Positions 8,020 to 18,116 of a DNA stretch of 64,000 nucleotides are shown here, one piece after another. Each line of letters opens with the position of its first letter. The first letter of the stretch is position 1. The DNA comes from UTCHB3 sp964625575. GTDB taxonomy: Bacteria > Bacteroidota > Ignavibacteria > Ignavibacteriales > Ignavibacteriaceae. The DNA lies in NCBI GenBank assembly GCA_964625575.1, contig CAZVBQ010000015.1:1-64000 (forward strand), read 5' to 3'. The notes under the pieces were generated by a model. That model had not been told where the DNA came from. It searched no databases and saw only the letters and a program-made list of their open reading frames with translations. The position numbers and the translations under genes are program-made.

Positions 8020-9466
8020 GCCTCTCTAAAGCCGTGTTTATTCTTGAGATAACCTCTTCCTTCCCTAATGCGTCGAGTATCTCAAAAAGTCCCGGACCCG
8101 AGGATACACCTGAGACAGCAAGCCGTACAGGATGTATGAGTTTGCCGGCTCCGGTTCCGTTTTCTTCGGCACAAGCTCTGAGAGCGGTTTCGTAATCTTC
8201 CTTTGAAGGAGCGGGAAATGCTTCCAGTTTCGAAATGTAGGCTTTAAGAAGCTTCGGCGTCTCTTCCTTCCATGCTTTCTGAACACCTTTTTCTTCGTAA
8301 CCTCCGGGACGGTTGAAAAAGTAATCCGCGTTCACCGGAATCTCTTTTATAAACTTGACTCTCTCCTTCATCGCCTGAACAACTTTTATCAAGAGTTCTG
8401 TCGAATAAGAATCAACACTCTTACCGGTATTTGAAAGTTCTTCACGGAGTAGCCCGGCAAGCTCTTCATCGCTTTTCGCGCGTAAATGCTCCGCGTTCAG
8501 CCATTCGAGCTTTTCAAGATTAAACACCGCGCCTGATTTGTTGATCCTCTCGACCGCGAAGGCGGAGATCAGTTCGTCCATGTAATAGAACTCCCTGTCA
8601 TCACCGGCATTCCACCCAAGAAGAGCTATAAAATTGACCAAGGCTTCCTTTAAATAACCCTTTGCCTTGTAGTCTTCAACAGCCACATCACCCTGTCTCT
8701 TGCTGAGTTTTGAGCGGTCAGGGTTCAACAGAAGCGGCAGATGGGCGAATACTGGCACTTCCCAACCGAAGGCTTCGTAAAGAAGTACATGTTTCGGTGT
8801 CGAGGGGAGCCATTCTTCACCTCTAATGGTGTGAGTTATCTTCATCAGATGGTCGTCGACAACGTTGGCGAGATGATAAGTCGGGAATCCGTCGCTTTTT
8901 ATCAGCACTTGATCGTCGATGATCGTGGTGTCAAAATCGATGTTGCCTCTGATAATATCCTTTACGAGCACCTTGTTGCCGTGTCTGACATTCATACGTA
9001 CGACGTACGGGCCACCTTCAGCAAGTTTAGCCTGCACTTCCTCTTTTGAAAGTTTGAGGCAATGCTTGTCGTAAACAGTCTGTTCACCGCGTGCTTTCTG
9101 TCCGTCTCTGAGGGCGTCAAGCCGTTCTTTTGAGCAGAAGCAGTAGTAGGCGTGACCGCTCTCGATCAGTTGATCAGTATACTCCTTGTAGATATGCAGC
9201 CTTTCAGACTGTACGTATGGACCGTAGTCACCACCCTTGCCGGGCCCCTCATCATAATGAAGCCCCGACCACTCGAGAGTGCTGATCAAGTTCTCGACAG
9301 CGCCTTCAACATAGCGGGTGCGGTCGGTATCCTCTATTCTGAGAATGAACTTACCGCCGGTCTGTTTGGCAAATAGATAGTTGTAAAGAGCAGTTCTTAG
9401 TCCCCCAATATGTAGATAACCTGTAGGGCTGGGGGCAAACCTTACACGTGGATACTCTGAGATCAT
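8006..9466 (-). CDS. gltX: Glutamyl-tRNA synthetase
   Basis: A class I aminoacyl-tRNA synthetase of 486 residues charging tRNA-Glu. The N-terminal HIGH signature appears in SPTGYLHIGGLRTALYNYLF and the KMSKS loop as KLSKRQGD, followed by the helical anticodon-binding domain. The length matches bacterial GluRS. Its 3' end overlaps the convergent lipoprotein gene by 14 bp. Whether it also misacylates tRNA-Gln cannot be decided from the sequence. Confidence 0.97.
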   Translation of the reverse strand: MISEYPRVRFAPSPTGYLHIGGLRTALYNYLFAKQTGGKFILRIEDTDRTRYVEGAVENLISTLEWSGLHYDEGPGKGGDYGPYVQSERLHIYKEYTDQLIESGHAYYCFCSKERLDALRDGQKARGEQTVYDKHCLKLSKEEVQAKLAEGGPYVVRMNVRHGNKVLVKDIIRGNIDFDTTIIDDQVLIKSDGFPTYHLANVVDDHLMKITHTIRGEEWLPSTPKHVLLYEAFGWEVPVFAHLPLLLNPDRSKLSKRQGDVAVEDYKAKGYLKEALVNFIALLGWNAGDDREFYYMDELISAFAVERINKSGAVFNLEKLEWLNAEHLRAKSDEELAGLLREELSNTGKSVDSYSTELLIKVVQAMKERVKFIKEIPVNADYFFNRPGGYEEKGVQKAWKEETPKLLKAYISKLEAFPAPSKEDYETALRACAEENGTGAGKLIHPVRLAVSGVSSGPGLFEILDALGKEEVISRINTALERLTVS

Positions 9467-9493
9467 CCGGATAATTTTCCTGTGATTTCAGGC

Positions 9494-11857
9494 CTAAGCC
9501 TGTATAATTGTATATTTTTTAACTTTTTCAATAAATTCAACACTGTCGATCGGTTTCGGTATGTAATCTGAAGCACCCGCGTCAATACACTTTTCCCTGT
9601 CACCTTTCATCGCGAACGCGGTAAGGGCGATGATTGGAGTGTCTTTGTACTCCGGCATCTGTCTGATACGTTCGGTAGCTTCAAAGCCGTTCATAACCGG
9701 CATCTGCATATCCATGAGGATCAGATCATACACCGCTTTTCTCGCCTGATCAACTGCTTCAGCCCCGTTCTCAACCACAGTAACATTACTGAAACCATTT
9801 TTCCTCAAGAGCCTGGTCACAATTATCTGTGAGTGTTTGTAGTCTTCAACCAGAAGGATCGAGGGACCCTGGTCTTGAGGTGGTGCCGGAGGCTGACCCA
9901 TCACTGCTCCCGGAGGTGCCACCACGGGTTCCGTTCTGTTTACCATCTTGCTTATGGTATCCGCAAGGTCCTCTATCTTTGTGCTCTTTTTATCAAGCAG
10001 CTCGGTAAATAACCCGTTAATTTTGGCAAGATCTTCCTCGTAGTTTTCTTTACCTGTGTAGATGATGATAGGGAGACTCGCGAACCGGGGGTTCGACTTT
10101 ATCTCCTTAATCAGTTCAAATCCGTTCATCCTTGGCATATCAAGATCCACTATGGCAAGGTCAAGCTCCATTTCCGCTATTTTCGCGGGAACCTCGTAAG
10201 AGAGATTCTCTGCAACGGGGTTAAATCCTGCAGACTGGATCGCTTCTTTCACAAGATTCAGGGTGTTGATATCATCGTCGACACAGAGAACGTTCGCGTC
10301 GCGTCTTAGCCGGTAGCTGGTCAGCACCTCGACAAGATCTTTGTAACTGATCGGTTTTACGAAGTACTCGACCGATCCCATAAGAAATGCCTTCTGCTGT
10401 TCAGCTTCAACCGAGCAAACTATAACGGGCGTGTGGCGGTGAAGTTTGTTCTCCCTGATCTTCCGCAGCAATTCTAGCCCGTTGATATCGGGCAGAGTGA
10501 CATTGGTAATTATCGAAAGGAATCCCTCTGTCTCGAGAATCTGCAAAGCCTTGTGCCCAGTGTTTACGATAGTTGGTTCATAACCCCATTTGTTCAGATA
10601 GTTGCTGAGCAATTTCGAGGTGGCATAATCATCTTCGATCACCAGTACCCGGTTGTTCTTTGCATCCGGCTTGGGCATCGCTTCGATCTGTCTGGCAAGA
10701 TCGGAACTTCCTGCCAACAGGAGATTGATTGAAATGTTGATACCTTGAACGGGATCCTTGCTGATGGCGAGTTCACCTTTGATGCTCTCAACATATTTTT
10801 TGGCAAGATTAAGCGAAAGTGCTGAGAGTGAAGTGGCTTTCGCGCGGGTTTCATGTATCTGCGCGATTCTGAAAGCCTCGTTCACCTTGTCGAGAGGCAG
10901 AATAAAACCGGGGTGATGTACTTTAATTGAAAGTATACCGGCGAGCGATTCTGAAACTGTAACCTCTATCCTGCCGAATGGATTCTCGTTGATAAGATAT
11001 CCAAGCACATAACCAAGCGCCGTTTTGAGACGTTGCTGATCGGTCTCGATCTCCTTCGGAACTGCCTCACCAAACGCAAATTGCAGCGTGGTTACAGAAG
11101 GATCTATTTTCTCTTTGAAATTGGTCTCAATTTCTTCAATAAAAGGACGAAGTTCAACGGCGGAGTTCTGCGGGACGACACTTCCCGAAGAAACCTTGGA
11201 GATATCTATAAGGTCATTCAGCAATCCGGATATCTTCTGCGCGTTGTCTTTGATGAGTTTAACGTACTCTGTCTGAACGGAATTCAGTTTGTCATCATAA
11301 AGCAACGACGCGAATCCGAGTATGCTGTTGGCGGGAGTGCGAAGGTCGTTGGAAAGATCAAGTATCAGTTTGTTCATTGACGAATCTGACGCGATCCCTT
11401 CGAACTTGCTTGAGCCAAGTATCACCGCAAGAAATCTACCGAGCGCGGTGATAATTTCGGTATCACTCTGGCTGAATGGTGACTTGCTGGTCAGTTTCAT
11501 TATAAAATTTGTACCGGATGCCGGTTTTATTTTCAGACATCCTTCATATACCAGAAAATCCGTCGTCTGTATGAGACACTTTTTCTCAATGTCAAACGAA
11601 CTCCCCTCGGGGGCCATTTCAAGCGCTTTGCAGTTTGTGCATAGCTGCTCAATACCAAGGCTCAGACTTTTCTTTACATTGTCAGACTTCCCCACAAGGA
11701 TATACTTGCCACTTAAGGGTTTGAACAGCGCGGCAGAATAAAATTCGAACTCGTTCACTACAAAGTTGCAGAAATTGTTCAGCATTGTCTCTGTCCCAAT
11801 TTCAGATTGAAAGAGCTGGCTGATCGAGTTGAATAGTGAGAGGTATTTTGACTGCAT
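9494..11857 (-). CDS. Degenerate histidine kinase with three receiver domains
   Basis: This 787-residue cytoplasmic protein has a GAF-like region (about 1-150), a HisKA-like dimerisation region (160-225), an ATPase-like region (230-385), and three receiver domains at about 402-515, 522-635 and 666-785. The phosphoacceptor histidine is N170 in LSNDLRTP. The ATPase N-box, G1 and G2 motifs are unrecognisable: VHHPGF stands where D-x-G-x-G is expected. The first receiver also lacks its aspartate (N452 in TNVTLP). The second and third keep it (D571, D716). It is probably a scaffold or phosphate sink phosphorylated by other kinases. It lies between gltX and moxR with no dedicated partner. Confidence 0.85.
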   Translation of the reverse strand: MQSKYLSLFNSISQLFQSEIGTETMLNNFCNFVVNEFEFYSAALFKPLSGKYILVGKSDNVKKSLSLGIEQLCTNCKALEMAPEGSSFDIEKKCLIQTTDFLVYEGCLKIKPASGTNFIMKLTSKSPFSQSDTEIITALGRFLAVILGSSKFEGIASDSSMNKLILDLSNDLRTPANSILGFASLLYDDKLNSVQTEYVKLIKDNAQKISGLLNDLIDISKVSSGSVVPQNSAVELRPFIEEIETNFKEKIDPSVTTLQFAFGEAVPKEIETDQQRLKTALGYVLGYLINENPFGRIEVTVSESLAGILSIKVHHPGFILPLDKVNEAFRIAQIHETRAKATSLSALSLNLAKKYVESIKGELAISKDPVQGINISINLLLAGSSDLARQIEAMPKPDAKNNRVLVIEDDYATSKLLSNYLNKWGYEPTIVNTGHKALQILETEGFLSIITNVTLPDINGLELLRKIRENKLHRHTPVIVCSVEAEQQKAFLMGSVEYFVKPISYKDLVEVLTSYRLRRDANVLCVDDDINTLNLVKEAIQSAGFNPVAENLSYEVPAKIAEMELDLAIVDLDMPRMNGFELIKEIKSNPRFASLPIIIYTGKENYEEDLAKINGLFTELLDKKSTKIEDLADTISKMVNRTEPVVAPPGAVMGQPPAPPQDQGPSILLVEDYKHSQIIVTRLLRKNGFSNVTVVENGAEAVDQARKAVYDLILMDMQMPVMNGFEATERIRQMPEYKDTPIIALTAFAMKGDREKCIDAGASDYIPKPIDSVEFIEKVKKYTIIQA

Positions 11858-11936
11858 CAGGTGTATCGCCGTTATTTAATGTTTTGTATCAAACCCTCAA
11901 TTTAACAAGAATTTGATAGATAAAAAAGTGTGGTGA

Positions 11937-12914
11937 CTAAACAGTTTCGATCAGTTTTTTAACTATTTCAACTGAAGTGATACCCTCGGCTTCGGCACTG
12001 AAGTTTGTTATTACCCTGTGCCTCAAGATCGGATTGAGTACCGCTTTTATGTCGTCTTTGTTAGGTGTGAACCGCCCGTAAAGCACGGCTCTGGTCTTCG
12101 CCGCGAGTATCATATATTGAGACGCACGCGGACCCGCGCCCCAACGCACCCAGTCTTTAATAAAAGCCGGTGCTTCAGGTGTGTTTGGTCTGGTACTGTG
12201 TACTATACGTGCCGCGTACTCAATTATATTGTCGGCGACCGGTACGGATCTAATAAGTTCCTGATACTTTACAAGTTCGCCGGCTGTAATAACCGGTTCA
12301 ACCACGGGCATGAACGCGCCGGTAGTCGCTTTAACGATCTCAACCTCTTCGGCGTATGACGGATAGTCAAGCCATAGATTGAACATAAAACGGTCGAGTT
12401 GTGCTTCCGGCAGAGGGTAGGTACCCTCCTGCTCTATAGGATTCTGTGTGGCAAGTACAAAGAATGGTTTTTCGAGTTGGTAGGTCTTTCCGGCAACTGT
12501 CACCTTGTACTCCTGCATAGCTTCGAGAAGTGCTGCCTGTGTTTTCGGCGGTGTTCTGTTGATCTCATCAGCAAGAATCACATTCGCGAAAATTGGTCCC
12601 GGAATAAACCTGAACTCACGCCTTCTGGTAACGGGGTCTTCTTCAATGATATCAGTACCGGTGATATCTGAGGGCATAAGATCGGGTGTGAATTGTATCC
12701 TCCCGAACTTCAGATCGGTTGCCTCGGCAACCGTTTTTATCAAGAGGGTTTTCGCGAGTCCGGGCACGCCCACCAACAGGCAATGCCCCCTTGACAGAAG
12801 AGATATCAGGAGCTGCTCGACAATTTCCTGCTGGCCGACAATAACCTTGCCGATCTCATTTTTAACGGTGTTGAATTTGCCGTTTATTTCCTTTACAAGT
12901 GCAACTTCATCCAA
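11937..12914 (-). CDS. MoxR-family AAA+ ATPase
   Basis: A 325-residue AAA_3 ATPase with Walker A GVPGLAKT, Walker B ILADEINR and sensor-like ATQNPIEQEGTYPLPEAQ, followed by the C-terminal lid domain. MoxR proteins act as chaperones for von-Willebrand-A-domain or metal-containing proteins. The usual DUF58 and VWA partners are not adjacent. Instead it follows a SurA-like gene by 12 bp in a same-strand row with two periplasmic peptidyl-prolyl isomerases, suggesting a link to envelope protein maturation. Confidence 0.93.
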   Translation of the reverse strand: MDEVALVKEINGKFNTVKNEIGKVIVGQQEIVEQLLISLLSRGHCLLVGVPGLAKTLLIKTVAEATDLKFGRIQFTPDLMPSDITGTDIIEEDPVTRRREFRFIPGPIFANVILADEINRTPPKTQAALLEAMQEYKVTVAGKTYQLEKPFFVLATQNPIEQEGTYPLPEAQLDRFMFNLWLDYPSYAEEVEIVKATTGAFMPVVEPVITAGELVKYQELIRSVPVADNIIEYAARIVHSTRPNTPEAPAFIKDWVRWGAGPRASQYMILAAKTRAVLYGRFTPNKDDIKAVLNPILRHRVITNFSAEAEGITSVEIVKKLIETV

Positions 12915-12926
12915 CCGGCAACCCCT

Positions 12927-14204
12927 CTATTTTTTAATTTCCCAAAAGATCTTTGATTTGAGCTCATCGAACCACTCGTTCTCAAGCTTCTTTTTCTTGT
13001 ACATTATGGTAAGCTCTTTAACCTCGTCGAAATCGAGAGTGAGATTCGGCTCGTGTCTTTGAATTCTTTGGTCAACTTTCACAATATGATAACCATAGTC
13101 ATCCTGACCGTAATCGATTCTCTTTGGGAAGGAAATTTCACCCTCCTTCAGGCGGGCGATGGTTTCTTTCAGAGCAGCGTCGAGCTTGTCGATGTAAAAA
13201 GTGCCGAGGTTTCCACCGGAACGGTTGGTTCTCTCATCCTGGCTGTACTTTTTAGCGAACGCTTTAAAGTCGCCATTGGTCCTTACAATTGTATCTCTCA
13301 GGTCGGTCAGAAAATTTATCAACTCAAAATCGGTCTGATCATCAGGCTTCACCTTCACAAGGATGTGGCGGGCTTTGATCTGCTCACCCCTTCTGTCGAT
13401 CAATTGAATGATGTGGTACCCTACCGGTGACTCGATCACATCCGAAACCTCACCTTCACGCAAACGGAAAGCAGCGGATTCGAACTCAGGGTAAAATGTA
13501 CCGCGGGCAGCATAACCGAGGTCCCCGCCGTTAACCGCGCTTCCGGGATCATCTGAATATTTGCGCGCCAATTCCGCGAAATCCGCCCCGTTCTTTATTG
13601 AATCGAGCAGTTTCGAAGCGAAATCGTACGCAATTTTCATGATCCTTTCCGATTTCACGGGCGAGCGGAAAATATGCGATATCCTTATTTTCTCGGGGGT
13701 TGTACCGAGGCTGTCCTTAAACTTGTCGAAAAACTCTTCCACTTCCCTGCGGCTTGCTTCGATGTTCCCGAATTTCTTGTCTTGCGCCCTTTTCATCAAA
13801 AGGTTCTTCTCTATCTCCGGTTCAAGTTCCCGTTTGATAAGAGCCATCGATTTGTTATAGGTTTTCTCAACGGCTTCTTCCGAACCGAACTGTCTGATCA
13901 ACTGCTGTATCTGGTAATTCAGATATTGATCGATCTCGGGTTTGGTTACAATTATCGAATCGAGCACCGCGTACGCGTAGAGGAGTTTCTCCTCGATCAT
14001 ACTGTTAAGAACCGCGGCTCTGAATGCGGGGTCTTCTGGGTTTCCGCCGTTTCTTTGCGCTTCGAGAGTTGCACGAAGTGTAACCTCACTCTCGAGGATG
14101 ATATCGTTATCAACTATCGCCGCAATTCTCTCCGCGACATCCTGTGCAAAAAGTGTTCCTCCTCCAAAAAGGAAGAGGAACACTAAAAGGGCTTTTTTAA
14201 GCAT
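12927..14204 (-). CDS. SurA-like periplasmic peptidyl-prolyl isomerase/chaperone
   Basis: A 425-residue protein with a cleavable signal peptide (about residues 1-21, ending in FAQ). A SurA-type N-terminal helical chaperone region follows (AAIVDNDIILESEV), then two parvulin domains: one with RISHIFRSPV and GGDLGYAARGTF, the second with KARHILVKVKP and SGGNLGTFYIDK. It probably escorts outer-membrane beta-barrel proteins, fitting the LptD and OmpA proteins in the window. It is flanked by a second PpiC-type gene upstream (24-bp gap) and moxR downstream. Confidence 0.9.
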   Translation of the reverse strand: MLKKALLVFLFLFGGGTLFAQDVAERIAAIVDNDIILESEVTLRATLEAQRNGGNPEDPAFRAAVLNSMIEEKLLYAYAVLDSIIVTKPEIDQYLNYQIQQLIRQFGSEEAVEKTYNKSMALIKRELEPEIEKNLLMKRAQDKKFGNIEASRREVEEFFDKFKDSLGTTPEKIRISHIFRSPVKSERIMKIAYDFASKLLDSIKNGADFAELARKYSDDPGSAVNGGDLGYAARGTFYPEFESAAFRLREGEVSDVIESPVGYHIIQLIDRRGEQIKARHILVKVKPDDQTDFELINFLTDLRDTIVRTNGDFKAFAKKYSQDERTNRSGGNLGTFYIDKLDAALKETIARLKEGEISFPKRIDYGQDDYGYHIVKVDQRIQRHEPNLTLDFDEVKELTIMYKKKKLENEWFDELKSKIFWEIKK

Positions 14205-14228
14205 TAAATATTTTCCGGGGGTATGTTT

Positions 14229-16223
14229 TTAATTTTTAAACGCGTCCTGAAGAGCGTCATAGAAGAAGATGGGTTTATATTTCGATTTCAGTGAATTAAT
14301 ATAAACTTCTTCCATCGTCTTCTGTTCCTGTTCATTGTAGCCGCTAAGCACTTCAGGTTTTGCCTCATCGTAGGTCTTTATCCGGCTTTTGTCTTTTTTG
14401 TACACTTTAATTATCGAGAAGCCACCGTCAATACTGAAAGGAGGTGTAATGTAACCTTCTGAATATTTATTTGCTTCTTTGTAGAGGTTATTGAAGTTCA
14501 CATCCTGCATAGGATTTTTCCCCATTTTCCCTCTCATGGTGCTTCTCTCTGTGTACTTTCCGGCTAATGAGTCAAACGGCGTTCCGGCCAGTGCCTCTTT
14601 GTAGATAACCTGGGCAAGTGAATCTGTTTTCACGAATATCTCACCGAACTCAACCCTGTCAGGCCATACATAACCCGACTTGTGGTCGTCGTAGTATTTC
14701 ATCAGGTAGACACTGTCGTTTTTGATCTTGTTCCAGACTTCAAGTTCCTGAAGTTTGAAAATGTAGATTCCGTTCCTGTAATCTTCCATCAGCCTTGCAA
14801 AATCTTCGTTTCTTTTCGGAAGATACTGCGCGTCTATCGCCAGAACCCTGTCGTTTGCCATCTTAATGGCACCATCGTTCAGCAGTGAGAAGGTGATCGG
14901 CACGTTGAAGAATTCGAGACGACGGGCCATGTCAGTAAACAGTGAGTCGAGTGACCACGACTTGTTCTCCATAGTGAAGGCAACTGAATCTTTGTAAGTG
15001 TTTCTCCACTCGCTCTGCTGATAACCTTTGTTTACCATCACGGTGTCAGCGATCGACTCTATAAGTGCGAAAAGCTGCTCATTGGTCGTGAAATTGTATT
15101 TATCGCGGGCGTTCTTGAGCATTTCAGCGTACTCGTTGTTGTATCTGATCTGACGATACATCCTCTTAAGGTTCTCCTTGTCCTCTTCAAATGAAGGATA
15201 AGGCTTTGTATCAGTAACCATGATCAGGTGAAGCCCGTAAGCTGTCTTCACAATATCAGAAATCTGACCGGGTTTCAGATTGAACGCTGCTTCATCAAAT
15301 TCGGGCACCATCATCCTTCTTTCGAAGAATCCGAGGTCGCCACCCGCGCTTTTTGAACCGGGATCTTCTGAATACTCTCTCGCGAGATCATCAAACCTTG
15401 CGCCAGCCTTCAGTTTGGCAAGAATCGTGTCCATCTTTTTGTAGGCATACGCCGTGTCGATGTTTCCCTCGGGGTTCTGGTAAGCGATCAGTATGTGGCT
15501 GGCCCTGATCTGGGGTATTCTTGCGCGTTCTTCTGTAACCTTGATGATATGATAGCCAAACCTCGTGGTCACCACTTCAGGGTAAACCTGCCCGGGCTTC
15601 AAGGTGTAGGCGGCATCTTCAAATTCAGGAACGATCATTCCTGATGTGATATAATAAATGTCCCCGCCTTTTTTCGAACTGTAATCGTCAGTTGAGTATT
15701 CAGCGGCGAGTTTTTCAAAACTTTCACCATTCTTTATCCGCTGAAGGACTGAATCGAGTTTGAGTTTCGGCTCTTCGGTATCGGCGGAGTCAGGTCTGGC
15801 CATTATGTGGCTGACCCTGAGTTCCACTTTGCGTCTTTCCCACATCTGTTTGATAGCGGGTTCGATCAGTTCTTTTTCAATTATGTAGGTCTGACCAACC
15901 TGTTTAAGATAGTCTTCCAATTCTCTGTTCAGGGCTGTGTCCTTGTCAAATCCCCTCTCGAGACCATCCTGAAGCTTCATTCTGAAATTGGTATAAACCT
16001 CGAGGAAGTTTTTGAGTTTTTCCCTGTCATCCTTTTTAGCGTTCTCAACCCCACCGGAAGTTTTGGAGTAGGCTCTTTCAAATTCTGATAGGTCCACCTT
16101 CACTTTTTGGTTGTTGGAACCGGTAAATTCGGCAACTGTGGTCGCTCCACCACCGGAGCATGCAGCAAGAAACACCGCGGAAATGAGAGGTAAAATTAAA
16201 ACCCATGTTTTTTTGAACATCAA
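14229..16223 (-). CDS. Parvulin-repeat lipoprotein (PpiC/PrsA-like)
   Basis: A 664-residue lipoprotein with lipobox LAAC (cysteine 22 from the first of two adjacent methionines). Two clear PpiC domains occupy about residues 130-230 (RVSHIMARP, KKGGDIYYI) and 240-345 (IRASHILIAYQ, SAGGDLGFFERR). A third, degenerate parvulin-like segment near 540-640 (FGEIFVKTD ... GGFSIIKVYKK) closes the protein. It resembles membrane-anchored foldases such as PrsA and PpiD. It is the first of three same-strand genes with a SurA-like protein and MoxR. Confidence 0.87.
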   Translation of the reverse strand: MMFKKTWVLILPLISAVFLAACSGGGATTVAEFTGSNNQKVKVDLSEFERAYSKTSGGVENAKKDDREKLKNFLEVYTNFRMKLQDGLERGFDKDTALNRELEDYLKQVGQTYIIEKELIEPAIKQMWERRKVELRVSHIMARPDSADTEEPKLKLDSVLQRIKNGESFEKLAAEYSTDDYSSKKGGDIYYITSGMIVPEFEDAAYTLKPGQVYPEVVTTRFGYHIIKVTEERARIPQIRASHILIAYQNPEGNIDTAYAYKKMDTILAKLKAGARFDDLAREYSEDPGSKSAGGDLGFFERRMMVPEFDEAAFNLKPGQISDIVKTAYGLHLIMVTDTKPYPSFEEDKENLKRMYRQIRYNNEYAEMLKNARDKYNFTTNEQLFALIESIADTVMVNKGYQQSEWRNTYKDSVAFTMENKSWSLDSLFTDMARRLEFFNVPITFSLLNDGAIKMANDRVLAIDAQYLPKRNEDFARLMEDYRNGIYIFKLQELEVWNKIKNDSVYLMKYYDDHKSGYVWPDRVEFGEIFVKTDSLAQVIYKEALAGTPFDSLAGKYTERSTMRGKMGKNPMQDVNFNNLYKEANKYSEGYITPPFSIDGGFSIIKVYKKDKSRIKTYDEAKPEVLSGYNEQEQKTMEEVYINSLKSKYKPIFFYDALQDAFKN

Positions 16224-16367
16224 TGGCTCCCGATTGTTAAAAGATAACCCGGTAACTTTCCGGGATTTTTACATCTGTTAATGGATAATTGAATTAGACT
16301 GTAATCTTAAAATTTTTCGAACAGCAATTTTACCGATTCCATTGAAGAAAATCAAGGTTATTATTGG

Positions 16368-18116
16368 TTACCTTGCCAGCACCACTTTGATGACACCGGC
16401 GCCCTTTTCAGTGGAAATCTTCAGGAAATAAACGCCTGAATTGATCGATCCCGTTGAAAGATCAAAACTGTGCCTTCCCGCGGGATACTGCTGCTCTGAG
16501 AGAGTCATAACTTTTTCGCCTGTGGCGTTGTAAAGCTCAAACTTCACATTTGATGCCGAAGAGATCTCAAAATCCACTTTTGTGCTGGGGTTAAAAGGAT
16601 TCGGATAGTTTCCGATTATCCTTAAGCCTGAAGGGAGCGGGGCTTCATCCTGAATTCCGGCAACCGGAATGGAATTGAGCGCTGCCAACCCGTCGATCAT
16701 TCCCCATCCATATTCACGGTTCGGGCTTGTGGCATTGTTCGCTGTCGATTTTAATGCCTCTGCGAGTTGCATGGGGGTTATCCATGATCTTTGTGAAAGC
16801 ACAAGCGCTGCCACGCCTGCCGCGAGCGGACATGAGAATGATGTGCCGGAAGAAAGTCCATACCCGGTGGTGGTCCAGGAGCTCGCCACCCTTACACCCT
16901 GACCCATGGCCATAATATCCGGTTTTATTCTCCCGTCGGATGTTGGTCCCACACTTGAAAAATAGGCCCTTGAGCCTGAATTGTCAGTAGCACCCACGGA
17001 AACAACGCTGTCACCATCGGCAGGTGCTCCGAGAGTGTTGTGAGTGGCGTTCATCCCTTCATTTCCCGCGGAGACAAAAACAGCTATCCCCTTACCTACA
17101 GCGAGATCGGCCGCAACAGTTATGCGCGCGGTGTTGCCGTCCATGTTCTGCCATGTGTAACTCTGGAAAGGTGGGTCATATTCAATATATCCAAGTGACG
17201 AAGTCACAAGATCAACCCCGATGCTGTCAGCCCACTCCATCGCGGCTATCCAGTTGTCTTCTTCCACAGGGGTTTCACTCTCGGTGTTTTCAGTTTTCGC
17301 GAGGATAAATGTTGCTCCGTAGGCGGGTCCGATCAACTTTCCGGGTTTGTACCCGGCTATGGCTGAAAGCACGTTCGTTCCGTGGCTTCCCTCTCCCATA
17401 TCTGTACTGTCACCAACTCCGGGGTCACCATTTACAAAGTCCCACGTCGCGTGAATGTCAAGCTGGGCGAACGCTTCATGGTCAAGCCGGTTGAAACCCG
17501 CATCGAACACTCCGACCATAACCCCGGCGCCTGTTATACCGAGATTATGAAGCGCCGGCACCTGCATCAATTGATTTTGGGTTAAACTTGGGCCATAGTC
17601 GAGATCGTAAATCACCTTCGTTCCTTTAAGTGATTTTGGCGGAACCGGGGCGGCACCTGAAGATTCACTTTGATATCTCTTTGAAAAACGGGAAACGAGA
17701 TCGAGGTTTTTCACGAAGTGGAGGGATTCAATCTTTTTAATATCTGATTTTGCCACCTTAAGGCTGACGCTGTTCAACCACTTTGACTTCCCTTTCACCT
17801 TTATTCCAAGTGCTTCCAGTTGATCGATATAGCCCTTGTAAACAGGAAGATCGGAGGGATCCAGAATGTGATCTTTTGGAAGATATTTCATCCTTCGCTC
17901 GATCGAGCGCTTTGATACCACGCTTTCCGGTTTTGCAAGGAGTGCTTCCGTGGAAGGTCCTTTATCGGTGAAGAACACCCAGCAGACAAGGGAGTCTTTA
18001 TCCGACATTTTCCCCAGAACGCCGAGCATGGAATTGGAGAGTTTCGATGATGTGTGGTTGCCCTGAAAAGTAAAAACAGCAAGTAAAAGAAGGGGCAAGA
18101 CGGGAATTTTTCTCAT
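16368..18116 (-). CDS. Subtilisin-like serine protease with type IX sorting domain (second copy)
   Basis: A 582-residue secreted S8 peptidase. A signal peptide is followed by a prodomain-like region with KRSIERRMKYL. The catalytic domain shows Asp in GVFDAGFNRLDH, His in GEGSHGTNVLSAIAG and Ser in SGTSFSCPLAAG. The C-terminal 80 residues begin IIGNYPNPFNPSTKV and form the type IX secretion sorting domain. Its start overlaps the stop of the paralogous protease upstream by four bases. The two share prodomain and catalytic layout and are a tandem duplication that has since diverged. Confidence 0.93.
   Translation of the reverse strand: MRKIPVLPLLLLAVFTFQGNHTSSKLSNSMLGVLGKMSDKDSLVCWVFFTDKGPSTEALLAKPESVVSKRSIERRMKYLPKDHILDPSDLPVYKGYIDQLEALGIKVKGKSKWLNSVSLKVAKSDIKKIESLHFVKNLDLVSRFSKRYQSESSGAAPVPPKSLKGTKVIYDLDYGPSLTQNQLMQVPALHNLGITGAGVMVGVFDAGFNRLDHEAFAQLDIHATWDFVNGDPGVGDSTDMGEGSHGTNVLSAIAGYKPGKLIGPAYGATFILAKTENTESETPVEEDNWIAAMEWADSIGVDLVTSSLGYIEYDPPFQSYTWQNMDGNTARITVAADLAVGKGIAVFVSAGNEGMNATHNTLGAPADGDSVVSVGATDNSGSRAYFSSVGPTSDGRIKPDIMAMGQGVRVASSWTTTGYGLSSGTSFSCPLAAGVAALVLSQRSWITPMQLAEALKSTANNATSPNREYGWGMIDGLAALNSIPVAGIQDEAPLPSGLRIIGNYPNPFNPSTKVDFEISSASNVKFELYNATGEKVMTLSEQQYPAGRHSFDLSTGSINSGVYFLKISTEKGAGVIKVVLAR

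Noticed and set aside
16243..16272. Hairpin CCCGG/CCGGG followed by TTTTT upstream of the parvulin lipoprotein gene
   Set aside because: The stem is only 5 bp and is oriented to stop plus-strand transcripts, but no plus-strand gene precedes it.
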